Positions 12,601 through 21,182 of a stretch of DNA of 50,897 nt are shown here, one piece after another. Each line of letters opens with the position of its first letter. Position 1 is the stretch's first letter. The stretch covers positions 1-50,897 of the forward strand of contig JAILWI010000009.1 of the NCBI GenBank assembly GCA_025699005.1, written 5' to 3'. Source of the stretch: Chloroflexota bacterium (GTDB taxonomy: Bacteria; Chloroflexota; Limnocylindria; QHBO01). The position numbers and the translations under genes are program-made. The notes beneath the pieces were generated by a model that saw only the letters and a program-made list of their open reading frames with translations, had not been told where the DNA came from and did no database searches.

Positions 12601-15600
12601 CCGCAACCGGTTCATCAACAACGGGCGTGCCGGCATCGGGATGCTCGACGAAGGATCCTCGAGCGAGGACTACCGTGCTGCCTCCCTCCCGGACCGGATC
12701 AACCTGTTCAACAACACCTTCAGCGGCAACAACCACGCGCTGAGCGGCGGCGACAACGTCATCGGCGTCAACAACATCTTCGCCGGCTCGACGGCCGTCG
12801 GCGTAAAGGGCGTGGACGGCGGCAGCCTGCTGGCCCACAACCTCTTCTGGAACAACGGCACGGCGAACTCCGGGTCCAACGTGGACGCGCCGACGACGAC
12901 GACGGCCGACCCGCAATTCGAGACCGACTTCAGCTTGCAGCCGACCAGCCCTGCCATCGACGCCGGCGTGGCGACGTACACCTGGAACGGGCAGCAGGTC
13001 CTGGACATCCCGCCGAGCGCGTACAACGGATCGGCGCCGGATCTCGGCGCGTTCGAACACGACCCGGTAGGGCCGCAGACGACGATCACCTCCGGGCCGC
13101 CCGATCCCTCGACCTCGCCTGATGCGACCTTCGCCTTCACCTCGTCGGTGGCGGGGTCGACGTTCGAGTGCGCCCTAGATTCGACCACGTTCACCCCGTG
13201 CTCGAGCCCGAAGGTTTACACCGGCCTGACGAGTGGATCCCACACGTTCCAGGTGCGCGCCACCGACCCATCGGACAACATCGACCAGTCGCCCGCCACG
13301 TGGTCCTGGACCATCGACACGGCGGCGCCCGACGCGCCGGTCATCACGCAGCCAACCGAGGGGGCATCCATCACCACGCGGACGTTCACGGTCCGCGGGA
13401 CCGCCAACGACGGGACGACCATGCGGCTCGCCGTCGACGGGTCGCCATTCACCACCACGGTGATCGCCGCGGACGGAACGTGGGCAACCGTGGTGAACGG
13501 ACTGGACAACGGATCGCACACGCTGGTGGCCACGGCCGTCGACGCAGCCGGCAACGCCTCCGCCCCGAGCGCCGCGCGCACGGTCTCCGTCGCGCTCGCT
13601 GGAGGCTCGCCCGTGGTGGCGGTCAGCGGTGACATCGCGTGCGATGACGTCGGGACGACGAGCTGCCGCCAGGTCCAAACCTCCGACCTCATCCTGAACG
13701 GGACCTACGACCGGGTGCTCACCACTGGCGACCACCAGTACGAGTGCGGCAGCCTCACCGAGTTCGGCATGGGCTACGAACCGAGCTGGGGCCGCGTCAA
13801 GTCCATCACCCTGCCGTCGGTGGGTAACCACGAGTACTTCACGACCGGCGGGATCGACTGCGACACGACCGGCCAGGCGAGCGGGTACTTCGACTACTTC
13901 GGCGCTGCCGCGGGCGATCCGACGAAGGGCTACTACTCGTACGACCTGGGCGACTGGCACCTCGTCTCGCTGAACTCGAACTGCGCGAAGGTCGGCGGGT
14001 GCGGGACCACCTCCGCACAGACCGCGTGGCTGGAAGCGGACCTTGCGGCTAACCAGCGGCCGTGCACCGTCGCGTACTGGCACCATCCACGCTGGTCAAG
14101 CGGCTATCACGGCAGCTCAACGGCGACGCAGGCCTTCATCGAGACCCTTCACGCGCACGGGGCCGAACTCGTCCTCACCGGGCACGACCACGACTACGAG
14201 CGCTTCGCGCCCATGGCGCCGAACGGATCGGCCGATTCGACCTACGGGCTCCGCCAGTTCGTCATCGGCACCGGAGGCCACTCCCTGCGTGCGTTCGGCA
14301 CGACACAGCCGAACAGCGAGTTCCGTGCGGCGACAGACTTCGGCATCCTGCGCCTGACGCTGGACGCGTCGTCCTACGACTGGGCGTTCGTCTCCACCAC
14401 GGGCGCAGTCCTCGACTCGGGAACGGGTAATTGCCACGGGGCACCGGGCAGCGCGGACACGACGCCTCCGGACACGACAATCACCTCCGGACCGACGAAC
14501 CCGTCGGTCTCCGCGGACGCGTCCTTCGCCTTCACCGCCACCGAGACCGGCTCCACGTTCGAGTGCTCGCTCGACACCGCGGCCTTCACCACCTGCACCA
14601 GCCCGCAGGCGCACACCGGCCTGGCCGATGGCTCGCACACGTTCCAGGTCCGTGCCACCGACGCGGCCGGGAACCAGGACCTGACGCCAGCGTCCACGAC
14701 CTGGATCGTCGACACACGGGCCCCCGTGATCAGCGCCAAGACGCCGGCCGCGAACGCCACGGGCGTGGCCCTGAACACCACGGTCACCGCCACGTTCGAC
14801 GAGGCCATGGCCGCCGCGAGCGTGACGACCTCCACGTTCACGCTCAGCACCGGCGGCAGCGGTGTGCCCGCGTCGGTCGCCTACAACGCCACGACCCGCG
14901 TGGCCACGCTGACCCCGTCGTCGCCGCTCGCCCACCTGACCACGTACACGGCACGCCTGGACGGCCTCACCGACGTCGCCGGCAACGCGCTGCCGGTCAC
15001 GACCTGGACCTTCACCACCGTGGCCGACACCACGCCGCCGGACACGACCATCACGTCCAATCCGTCGAACCCGTCGAACTCCGCGAACGCGTCTTTCTCG
15101 TTCACGGCCACGGAGGCCGGCTCCACGTTCGAGTGCTCGCTCGATGGCGCAGCCTTCACGACCTGCACCAGCCCGCAGGCGTATAGCGGCCTGGCTGATG
15201 GCTCGCACACCTTCCAGGTGCGCGCGAAGGACGCGGCGAACAACACCGACCCGACGCCCGCACAATTCACGTGGACCATCGACACGTCCGCCCCGCCGAC
15301 GCCGACCACGGTGACGTTCAACCCGCAAGCGGACACCTACATGCGCCAGGCATCGCCGCTCTCCACCTTCGGAACGGCGGCGACGCTCGTGGCCGATGGC
15401 GTCGACGGCGGCGGCGCCACAGAGGCCGTGGTCCGATTCCCGGTGACCGGCGTGAACGGCACGGTCCAGCAGGCCCTGCTGCGCATCTTCGTGACGAACA
15501 AGACCAACGGCGGTCCAAGCATCTACCTGTCGGATCCCAACTGGACCGAGGGCACAGTCAACTGGAACACTCGGCCGACGCGCATCGGCAACCCCGTGGC

Positions 15601-16498
15601 GACGTCCGGCGCCATCGCCACCGGCTGGTACCAGTTCGACGTCACATCCGCCGTCACCACGAACGGCGACATCAGCTTCACCTTCGCCCCGAACTCGTCG
15701 GACGGCCTGGATTTCAGCTCGCGAGAGGGCAGCAACCGGCCGCAGCTGGTGGTGACGTACGGCGGCTCCGACACGACGCCGCCTGAGACGACCATCCTGT
15801 CCGGCCCGTCGGGCGCCAGCGGATCCAGCACGGCCACCTTTGAATTCAAGTCCAGCGAGGCGAATTCGACCTTCGCATGCTCACTGGACGGGGCCGCCTT
15901 CACCTCCTGCAGCAGCCCGAAGACCTACACCAGCCTGGCGAACGGGGAGCACACGTTCGCCGTGCGGGCGACCGACGCGTCGAATAACACCGACCCATCG
16001 CCGGCTACGCGGGCGTGGACGATCGTGAGCTCCAGCTCCACGACCATCGTCGCGGAGGCCGATGGCTACGTGGACGAGGCGCGCTCGACCACGAACTACG
16101 GCTCCTCGACCACGCTCGAGTCCGATGGCGACAGCGGTCGCCGAAATGAGGCCTTCATGCGCTTCAACGTGGCGGGCCTGACCGGGTCGATCGTCTCCGC
16201 CAAGGTGCGCATCTTCGTGACAAACTCGACCGTGGACGGGCCACGCATCTACTCCAGCGCCACCGGCTGGGACGAGTCCGCGGTGCGCTGGGCGGATCGC
16301 CCGGCGCTCACCGGCAACCCGCTGGCGGATGCCGGATCCATGTCATCGGGATCGTGGTACGAGTTCACCGTCACGGGAGCCATCACCGGCAACGGCCTCT
16401 ACAGCTTCTCGCTGGTGGCCACCTCGACCGACGGCATGAAGTTCGGCAGCCGCGAGTCCTCGACCCCGCCCGAGCTGGTGATTGTCTCGGGCAGCTGA
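9671..16498 (+). CDS. Giant secreted mosaic protein with metallophosphoesterase, beta-helix, Ig-like repeats and DNRLRE domains
   Basis: This 2275-residue protein begins at ATG 9671 after a G-rich Shine-Dalgarno, with a signal peptide ending near AAA (about residue 25). Domains in order: a sialidase/propeller-like region (30-400); Ig-like repeat 1 (410-490); a beta-sandwich region (500-676); an IPT/TIG domain (678-760); a right-handed beta-helix (765-1130, beginning VPSDYPTIQAAIDAAQ); repeat 2 (1135-1220); a bacterial Ig domain (1221-1318); a purple-acid-phosphatase-like metallophosphoesterase (1320-1590; GD at 1320-1321, D1354, N1386-H1387, GHDHDYER with H1505 and H1507); repeat 3 (1599-1683); a Big_5-type domain (1684-1788); repeat 4; a DNRLRE-type domain (1880-2030); repeat 5; and a second DNRLRE domain to the end. 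Each Ig-like repeat has two cysteines in a STFECSLDGAAF...C pattern. No sortase signal or membrane anchor is visible. Substrate unknown; glycan or surface binding is inferred. Confidence 0.9.
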   Translation: MVSRLSAAIIATALILPLPAPVAAAPVEVGHRDFSYGSSVSAPTGQKPQSKLWFAQGRWYGALYSTANSAFTVHSLDWASQTWTNTGVVIDPRRTARLDVLWDGSKLYTVSAGTGTGSGDAAQIRRFSYSSSTGAYALDVGFPVAVTTHGMEAGVFDKDSTGKLWFTYTAANSVWVTHTTTNDQTWAAPFVIPVGPGATTLTADDISAVVAYDGKIGVMWSNQNDSTMYFATHVDGAAANTWTVNPAVQQPQYADDHINLKSLQADADGRVYAATKTSLNNGSAPLMLLLVLDGNGGWQRHTVATVANDHTRPLVLIDQQNRQLYWFAAAPCCSGGVVYYKQTSLDNINFAPGMGTPFIQSSQDTKINNISSTKQALDSTTGLVAIAGDDGTRYYLHNAFTLGTPSGAPDTTITSGPSGDTTATTAAFQFVSSQTNSTFECSLDGAAFSSCASPKSYSGLALGGHTFQVRARNASGTLDPTPASAAWNVISDGGGGTTTTVERRVSASSDDAEQWQNGEVNLNSSDLELTEDSGRGNQTVGMRFTNLTVPQGATVTNAWIQFMTDEASSGTTSLTFRAEAVDNSATFTTTTGSVGSRPRTSAFTTWSPPAWLTVGEAGPDQRTPSLVGLVQEVVDRGGWTSGNALSVIVTGSGTRWAEAWDGTTAGAPLLHVEYSSAPPDPPTIGAISPTGGPPGTSVAISGTNLAGASAVRFNGTGASYTINSPTQVTAFVPGTATTGSVSIVTAGGTATGPTFTVTPPPPTPALRVPSDYPTIQAAIDAAQNGDVVLVAPGTYSESVTISGKTITLASHYYENPDPALIEATVIQTNGVDDAITIESTTGAGPTVLGFRITDPTGAINDGIIVRGSAVLEHNRVVGFKDGIDFKPPDVSFATCTCRFNTVELNRDDGFDFDRNVGGLVEGNIVRNNGEDGLEYRLTDEAGEIVLDIRDNHFGANGQDGIQLIDEIGVSNRVFTIDRNRFINNGRAGIGMLDEGSSSEDYRAASLPDRINLFNNTFSGNNHALSGGDNVIGVNNIFAGSTAVGVKGVDGGSLLAHNLFWNNGTANSGSNVDAPTTTTADPQFETDFSLQPTSPAIDAGVATYTWNGQQVLDIPPSAYNGSAPDLGAFEHDPVGPQTTITSGPPDPSTSPDATFAFTSSVAGSTFECALDSTTFTPCSSPKVYTGLTSGSHTFQVRATDPSDNIDQSPATWSWTIDTAAPDAPVITQPTEGASITTRTFTVRGTANDGTTMRLAVDGSPFTTTVIAADGTWATVVNGLDNGSHTLVATAVDAAGNASAPSAARTVSVALAGGSPVVAVSGDIACDDVGTTSCRQVQTSDLILNGTYDRVLTTGDHQYECGSLTEFGMGYEPSWGRVKSITLPSVGNHEYFTTGGIDCDTTGQASGYFDYFGAAAGDPTKGYYSYDLGDWHLVSLNSNCAKVGGCGTTSAQTAWLEADLAANQRPCTVAYWHHPRWSSGYHGSSTATQAFIETLHAHGAELVLTGHDHDYERFAPMAPNGSADSTYGLRQFVIGTGGHSLRAFGTTQPNSEFRAATDFGILRLTLDASSYDWAFVSTTGAVLDSGTGNCHGAPGSADTTPPDTTITSGPTNPSVSADASFAFTATETGSTFECSLDTAAFTTCTSPQAHTGLADGSHTFQVRATDAAGNQDLTPASTTWIVDTRAPVISAKTPAANATGVALNTTVTATFDEAMAAASVTTSTFTLSTGGSGVPASVAYNATTRVATLTPSSPLAHLTTYTARLDGLTDVAGNALPVTTWTFTTVADTTPPDTTITSNPSNPSNSANASFSFTATEAGSTFECSLDGAAFTTCTSPQAYSGLADGSHTFQVRAKDAANNTDPTPAQFTWTIDTSAPPTPTTVTFNPQADTYMRQASPLSTFGTAATLVADGVDGGGATEAVVRFPVTGVNGTVQQALLRIFVTNKTNGGPSIYLSDPNWTEGTVNWNTRPTRIGNPVATSGAIATGWYQFDVTSAVTTNGDISFTFAPNSSDGLDFSSREGSNRPQLVVTYGGSDTTPPETTILSGPSGASGSSTATFEFKSSEANSTFACSLDGAAFTSCSSPKTYTSLANGEHTFAVRATDASNNTDPSPATRAWTIVSSSSTTIVAEADGYVDEARSTTNYGSSTTLESDGDSGRRNEAFMRFNVAGLTGSIVSAKVRIFVTNSTVDGPRIYSSATGWDESAVRWADRPALTGNPLADAGSMSSGSWYEFTVTGAITGNGLYSFSLVATSTDGMKFGSRESSTPPELVIVSGS

Positions 16499-16499
16499 C

Positions 16500-16916
16500 C
16501 TAGCGGTGCTTGCGCCGCCGTCCCGCGGGAGTTGGCTTCGCGCGCTCCCGCTCCGAGCGGCGCGGCGGTGGCACGAAGCGTCGGCGGCGGATCTCGTCGT
16601 TCGCGGCCGCGATGCGGGGCGGGAACCGGACGAAGACCGCGTGGGCGGCGATGCCCATGCCGCTCAGCACGATGATCAGCTGCAGGATCAGCGGAACGCC
16701 GATCACCACGAGGAGCGGGATCACGCCCCAGGTGATGATGATCGGCCAGAACACCCACTCGTGGAGGGCCAGCAGCTCCGGGTAGCGGCGGTATCGGCGG
16801 CCGGCGAGGTTGTAGATCGCGATCGCGCCGATGGCGATCAGCAGGCCCGCGAGCCACATGAGCGTGAAGAGGTCGGGGAACGTTGCCGGCGTGAAGGGAT
16901 CGGTGAGGACGTTCAT
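16500..16916 (-). CDS. Small polytopic membrane protein, unknown function
   Basis: This 138-residue protein has three likely membrane helices (LFTLMWLAGLLIAIGAIAIY near 16-36, VFWPIIITWGVIPLLVVIGV near 55-75, LILQLIIVLSGMGIAAHAVF near 76-96). A cytoplasmic tail rich in Arg, Lys and Pro ends in RRRKHR. It converges on the giant secreted protein with only one base between the stop codons, and its start faces purH across 116 bases. No family recognised; the strongly basic tail suggests contact with nucleic acid or acidic lipid, but that is a guess. Confidence 0.7.
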   Translation of the reverse strand: MNVLTDPFTPATFPDLFTLMWLAGLLIAIGAIAIYNLAGRRYRRYPELLALHEWVFWPIIITWGVIPLLVVIGVPLILQLIIVLSGMGIAAHAVFVRFPPRIAAANDEIRRRRFVPPPRRSERERAKPTPAGRRRKHR

Positions 16917-16985
16917 CGGCCGCGGAGTCTAGCAGACGGCCCGTGGTAGCCGGCGAGCGGGCGACGAGTGGCACGGGCGCGCCGC

Positions 16986-16991
16986 TATAAT
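16986..16991 (+). promoter_or_regulatory. -10 element (TATAAT) upstream of purH
   Basis: A perfect TATAAT stands out in otherwise GC-rich DNA, 41 bases before the purH start. No good -35 hexamer is visible at 17-18 bases upstream. Confidence 0.5.
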
Positions 16992-17032
16992 CGGGGCCCC
17001 GAGCAAGACCATCCCTGCACCGAGGACGTCGA

Positions 17033-18580
17033 TTGCGCGCCCTGCTCTCCGTCAGCGATCGCGATGGCATCATCGAGCTCGCGAACGGCCTCATCGATGC
17101 CGGGGCCGAGTGCTTCGCCACCGACGGCACCCGCTCTCACCTGGAAGAAGCCGGCGTCAAGGGCATCCGAGCGGTCTCCGAGCTCACCGAGACGATTGAG
17201 ATCCTCGGCGGACGGGTGAAGACGCTCCATCCGAACATCTTCGCGGGCCTTCTGGCGCGGCGTGACCAGCCGGACCACCTGGCACAGCTGGCGGAGCACG
17301 GGATCGAGCAGATCGACATCGTCGTCGTGAACCTGTACCCGTTCGCCCACACCATCCGCCAGCCGAACACGTCGCTCGACCAGGCCCTCGAGCAGATCGA
17401 CATCGGCGGCGTGGCGCTCCTGCGCGCGGCGGCGAAGAACTTCCCCGGCGTCGCCGCGGTCAGCTCACCGACCCAGTACGCATCCGTCCTGCGCGACGTG
17501 AAGACCCAGGGCAGCGTGAGTCCCGAGACACGCCAGAAGCTGGCCGGCGAGGCCTTCGCCGTCACCGCCGCCTACGACGCACAGATCGCCAGCTACCTCA
17601 ACGTGGCGGCCGGCACCGTCTTCCCGAGCCGCCTCACGATGGTCGTCGAGAAGAAGGCCGATCTTCGGTACGGCGAGAACCCGCACCAGCTGGGCGCCTT
17701 CTACACCGACCCGGCGCACGCCGGCGGCAGCATCAGCGCCGCGCACCAGATCGCCGGCAAGGACCTCAGCTTCAACAACCTGCTCGATCTCGACGCGGCG
17801 TGGAGCATCGCGAGCGACTTCAAGACGCCGGCCATGGCCATCGTCAAGCACGGCAACCCGTGCGGGCTCGCCAGCGTCGTCGACCTGGCCGAGGCGTTCC
17901 GCCTGGCGCTCGAGGGCGACAGCGTCTCCGCCTACGGCGGCGTCATCGGCTCGAACCGGACGATCGACGAGGCCGCGGCGCGCGCCATCCGGCCGGGCTT
18001 CTTCGAGGCGATCGTCGCGCCGGGCTACACGCCGGAGGCCCTCGAGATCCTGCGGACCAAGCGCGGCTTCGAGATCGTGGAGGTGCCGCCGGCGGCCGAC
18101 GACTCGGACGAGCTGGGCATCGGCAAGTTCGACTTCAAGCGCATCGGCGGTGGCGTGCTCGTCCAGACCATCGACAACCTCGAGGAGGACCGCGACAAGC
18201 TCCAGCCGGTCACCCAGCGGCGTCCCACGCTCGAGGAGCTCACCGACCTCCTCTTTGCCTGGCGGGCCGTGCGGCACGTGAAGTCGAACGCCATCGTGCT
18301 GGCGAAGAAGCACGCCATGGTCGGCATGGGCGCCGGCCAGCCATCACGCGTCGTCTCCGTCGAGGTGGCCCTGCGCAAGGCAGGCGAGCGTGCGCCGCTC
18401 TCGGTCATGGCCTCCGATGCCTACTTCCCGTTCCCGGACGGCATCCAGATCGCAGCGCAGGCCGGCGTGACGGCCATCATCCAGCCCGGCGGCAGCATCC
18501 GCGACGAGATGGCCATCGAGGTCGCCGACCGTCACCACATGGCAATGGTCTTCACGGGCCGGCGCCACTTCAAGCATTGA
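17033..18580 (+). CDS. purH: Bifunctional AICAR transformylase / IMP cyclohydrolase
   Basis: This 515-residue enzyme catalyses the last two steps of de novo purine synthesis, formylating AICAR with 10-formyl-THF and closing the ring to IMP. The N-terminal cyclohydrolase domain (1-190) begins MRALLSVSDRDGIIELANGL and contains GGRVKTLHPNI. The transformylase domain carries the catalytic pair K272-H273 in KHGNPCG, equivalent to human ATIC K266/H267, and ends with the typical GRRHFKH. The start is TTG at 17033, chosen because family members begin exactly with this sequence. A TATAAT lies 41 bases upstream. glpX follows after 13 bases, so the two are probably cotranscribed. Length is normal. Confidence 0.97.
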   Translation: MRALLSVSDRDGIIELANGLIDAGAECFATDGTRSHLEEAGVKGIRAVSELTETIEILGGRVKTLHPNIFAGLLARRDQPDHLAQLAEHGIEQIDIVVVNLYPFAHTIRQPNTSLDQALEQIDIGGVALLRAAAKNFPGVAAVSSPTQYASVLRDVKTQGSVSPETRQKLAGEAFAVTAAYDAQIASYLNVAAGTVFPSRLTMVVEKKADLRYGENPHQLGAFYTDPAHAGGSISAAHQIAGKDLSFNNLLDLDAAWSIASDFKTPAMAIVKHGNPCGLASVVDLAEAFRLALEGDSVSAYGGVIGSNRTIDEAAARAIRPGFFEAIVAPGYTPEALEILRTKRGFEIVEVPPAADDSDELGIGKFDFKRIGGGVLVQTIDNLEEDRDKLQPVTQRRPTLEELTDLLFAWRAVRHVKSNAIVLAKKHAMVGMGAGQPSRVVSVEVALRKAGERAPLSVMASDAYFPFPDGIQIAAQAGVTAIIQPGGSIRDEMAIEVADRHHMAMVFTGRRHFKH

Positions 18581-18593
18581 GGCCCATGCGCCG

Positions 18594-19592
18594 ATGACGA
18601 CCACCCGCGCCCCCGTCGACAAGATCATCATCGCGGAGGCGATCCGCGCCACCGAGGCCGGTGCCATCGCCGCGGCCCGCCTCATGGGGCGTGGCGACCG
18701 AGATGGGGCGGACCAGGCTGCCGTCACCGCCATGCGCAAAGCTATGGACGATGCCGACATCAGCGGCACCATCGTCATCGGCGAGGGTGAGCGCGACAGT
18801 GCGCCGATGCTCTACATCGGCGAGAAGGTCGGAAACGCGGACGCGGCGATGTCCGTGGACATCGCGGTCGACCCTCTCGAGGGCACGAACCTCGTGGCCA
18901 CCGGATCGGCGAACGCGACCGCCGTGCTCGCCGCATCGGAGCCCGGCGGGCTCATGCACGCGCCGGACACGTACCTCGAGAAGCTCATCGTGGGCCCCAG
19001 CGTGGCGGGCCACGTCAGCATCAACGACCCGGTGGCCAAGACGCTCGGCACCATCGCGCAGAAGCTCGGCCGCGACGTGTGGGACATCACGGTGGTGATC
19101 CTGGAGCGGGAGCGGCACGAGCAGCTCATCGCCGATGTTCGGGCGGCCGGAGCGCGGATCAAGCTCATCGGCGACGGTGACCTGACCGCCGCCATCAGCG
19201 TCGCGGTGTCCGGCACCGGCGTCCACGCCGTGATGGGGACCGGCGGCGCGCCCGAGGGCGTTCTCTCCGCGGCGGCCCTCAAGTGCCTGGGCGGCGAGAT
19301 TCAGGCGAAGTTCCGCTGGCGATCGGACGAGGAGAAGGAGCGCGCGCGGAAGATGGGCGTCGACGTCGACGACGGCGAGCGGGTGTACTTCACCGACGAC
19401 CTCGCGTCCGGCCAGAGCGTCGTGTTCTGCGCCACCGGCGTGACCGATGGTGAGCTCCTGCGGGGCGTCCGCTTCTTCGGCGGCGGCGCGCGTACCCACT
19501 CGCTCATGCTGAGCTACCAGGGCGGCCTCGTGCGCTTCATCGACACGGTCCACATGTGGGACCCGGGCAACCCGCCGAAGGTCCGCCTCTAG
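18594..19592 (+). CDS. glpX: Class II fructose-1,6-bisphosphatase
   Basis: This 332-residue protein is a GlpX-type phosphatase that makes fructose 6-phosphate for gluconeogenesis or the pentose/Calvin pathways. It shows the Li-sensitive phosphatase metal motif VDPLEGTN near residue 98 and the preceding GTIVIGEGERDSAPML (about 57-72), plus GTGGAPEGVLSAAALKCLGG. Length agrees with the family (about 320-340). It follows purH after 13 bases. The pairing is not a pathway link; it likely reflects shared housekeeping transcription. Confidence 0.95.
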   Translation: MTTTRAPVDKIIIAEAIRATEAGAIAAARLMGRGDRDGADQAAVTAMRKAMDDADISGTIVIGEGERDSAPMLYIGEKVGNADAAMSVDIAVDPLEGTNLVATGSANATAVLAASEPGGLMHAPDTYLEKLIVGPSVAGHVSINDPVAKTLGTIAQKLGRDVWDITVVILERERHEQLIADVRAAGARIKLIGDGDLTAAISVAVSGTGVHAVMGTGGAPEGVLSAAALKCLGGEIQAKFRWRSDEEKERARKMGVDVDDGERVYFTDDLASGQSVVFCATGVTDGELLRGVRFFGGGARTHSLMLSYQGGLVRFIDTVHMWDPGNPPKVRL

Positions 19593-19636
19593 CCCTCGGC
19601 GCGGTGTGAGCGCGCAACGCGCTCGCCGATTCGTCC

Positions 19637-19666
19637 TTGTCGCGGCCCCGCGACGCGTGATATACG
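19637..19666 (+). promoter_or_regulatory. Possible promoter for the TolB-like lipoprotein gene
   Basis: TTGTCG at 19637-19642 and TATACG at 19661-19666 are separated by 18 bases. They lie about 60 bases before the lipoprotein start and after the glpX stop. The match is partial (about 4/6 and 5/6), so the call is tentative. Confidence 0.35.
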
Positions 19667-19724
19667 CACCTCACCGAGCAAGCGGCACGGCGCCGCGGCG
19701 GCCTGGGAGGGGAAGACGTCAGTC

Positions 19725-21182
19725 ATGGTTCGCCTGCGATCCGGGATGTTCGCCGCGCTCGCGGGCAGCGTCCTCCTGACCGCCTGCTTCCCGCCCTTCG
19801 ACGCGCTCCTGCCACCGCCATTCGGCTACGGCGGACTCGTGCCCGGGGAGATGGGTGATGAGCCGCTCATCGTCGTCAACGAGACCGATGACGACTGGAT
19901 CCTGAGCTTCGGCTCCTACTCCGGCCCGGCGGCCTACGCCGTCCCGGCGGGCGCCACCGGGAAGGCCATCCTCTTCGGCGAGCCGACCGGCCCGGTCCAG
20001 CTCCTCGACCGCGCGTGCGGCGAGGTCGACCGCCTCGACTGGGATCCCTCCTTCGGTGCCCTGGTCATCGAGCCGCCCGGCGCGGTCCGCGGTCTCGAGA
20101 ACGTGGCGTCGGACGAAGCGGTCTCCCTCATCGAGTACTGGGACTGCTCGTTCGGCGACGCCTGGCCACCGACGCCGCACGACCGGCTCCAGGGCGGGAC
20201 CGGATCGATCCTCCTGGACGGCGCGGCCGGCGGGACGTGGGTGCTCGACGTGGCATCCGGCGAGGTCGGCGCGCTGTTCGACGGGATGTCCCTGGAAGAC
20301 GAGGTCAGCGTCTCGCCGGACGGCGCCCGAGTCGCCTTCACGCGCATCTCCATGGACGACATGGCGACGGAGGTCGTCCTCGCGCCGATCGACGGCTCGG
20401 GGGCACGCGTCCTGGCGGAGAACGGATTCGGCCCGACCTTCTCGCCCGACGGCACACAGCTGGCGTTCGTGGAGTTCGACCCGTTCGCCGGCGGCGGAGC
20501 GCTGACGGTCGTCGACGTGGACGGCGGGGAGCCGGTGCGAATCGCGTCGGGCGTCTCGGTGGCGCGCTGGTCGCCGGATGGTTCCATGCTGGCATTCACG
20601 ACGACTGAACCGGGATCGCAGTTCGGCGGGGACTCTATCGAGCCCTCGGAGCTGCAGGTGATCCGGCCCGACGGGACCGGGCTGAGAACGCTGGCACAGG
20701 GCCCGGCCGACGCGCCGCCCCCAGCCTGGTCCCCGGACGGGACCAGGATCGCGTTCACAGGATCGAAGGGTGATCAACCGTTGGACGGAGAGACCACCAT
20801 CGACATCGTCACGGTTGCGGAGGGCACGGTTCGGACGGTGGCCGAACTCGACGGTGCGGCGCTGTCGGAGCCTATGTGGTCACCCGACGGGAGGCGCCTG
20901 GCGTTCGGGACCTACGAGTTCGAACTCCTTGCTCATACCAGCGGCATCGGCATCGTGGGTGTGGATGGTGGCGCGGTGGACATGCTCGCGTCTGGGCAGG
21001 GCGCGTTCTACGGCGGGCCAATCTGGTCGCCGGACGGCCGATGGATCGCCACGGTGCGGGTCGCGGATGTCGAGCTTTCGGCCGAGCTCGTCGCCTTCGA
21101 GGTCGCATCGGGGCAGGAGACCGTCCTCGCGTCGGAGGTGCTGTCGGTCACGGCGTGGCTGGAGCGTCAGCTCCTGGACTGA
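19725..21182 (+). CDS. TolB-like beta-propeller lipoprotein
   Basis: This 485-residue protein has a lipoprotein signal with lipobox LLTAC; the acylated cysteine would be C21. A Pro/Gly-rich stretch and a small N-terminal domain precede a six- or seven-bladed propeller built from PD40/WD40-like repeats. The recurring signature is SPDG followed by R/T-hydrophobic-AF (SPDGARVAFTR, SPDGTQLAFVE, SPDGSMLAFTT, SPDGTRIAFTG, SPDGRRLAFGT, SPDGRWIATVR). Such propellers bind proteins or small ligands; no catalytic site is seen. Because a lipoprotein in a monoderm faces outside the membrane, it could act as an extracellular sensor or binding module. Its 3' end overlaps folK on the other strand by 16 bases. 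Confidence 0.85.
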   Translation: MVRLRSGMFAALAGSVLLTACFPPFDALLPPPFGYGGLVPGEMGDEPLIVVNETDDDWILSFGSYSGPAAYAVPAGATGKAILFGEPTGPVQLLDRACGEVDRLDWDPSFGALVIEPPGAVRGLENVASDEAVSLIEYWDCSFGDAWPPTPHDRLQGGTGSILLDGAAGGTWVLDVASGEVGALFDGMSLEDEVSVSPDGARVAFTRISMDDMATEVVLAPIDGSGARVLAENGFGPTFSPDGTQLAFVEFDPFAGGGALTVVDVDGGEPVRIASGVSVARWSPDGSMLAFTTTEPGSQFGGDSIEPSELQVIRPDGTGLRTLAQGPADAPPPAWSPDGTRIAFTGSKGDQPLDGETTIDIVTVAEGTVRTVAELDGAALSEPMWSPDGRRLAFGTYEFELLAHTSGIGIVGVDGGAVDMLASGQGAFYGGPIWSPDGRWIATVRVADVELSAELVAFEVASGQETVLASEVLSVTAWLERQLLD

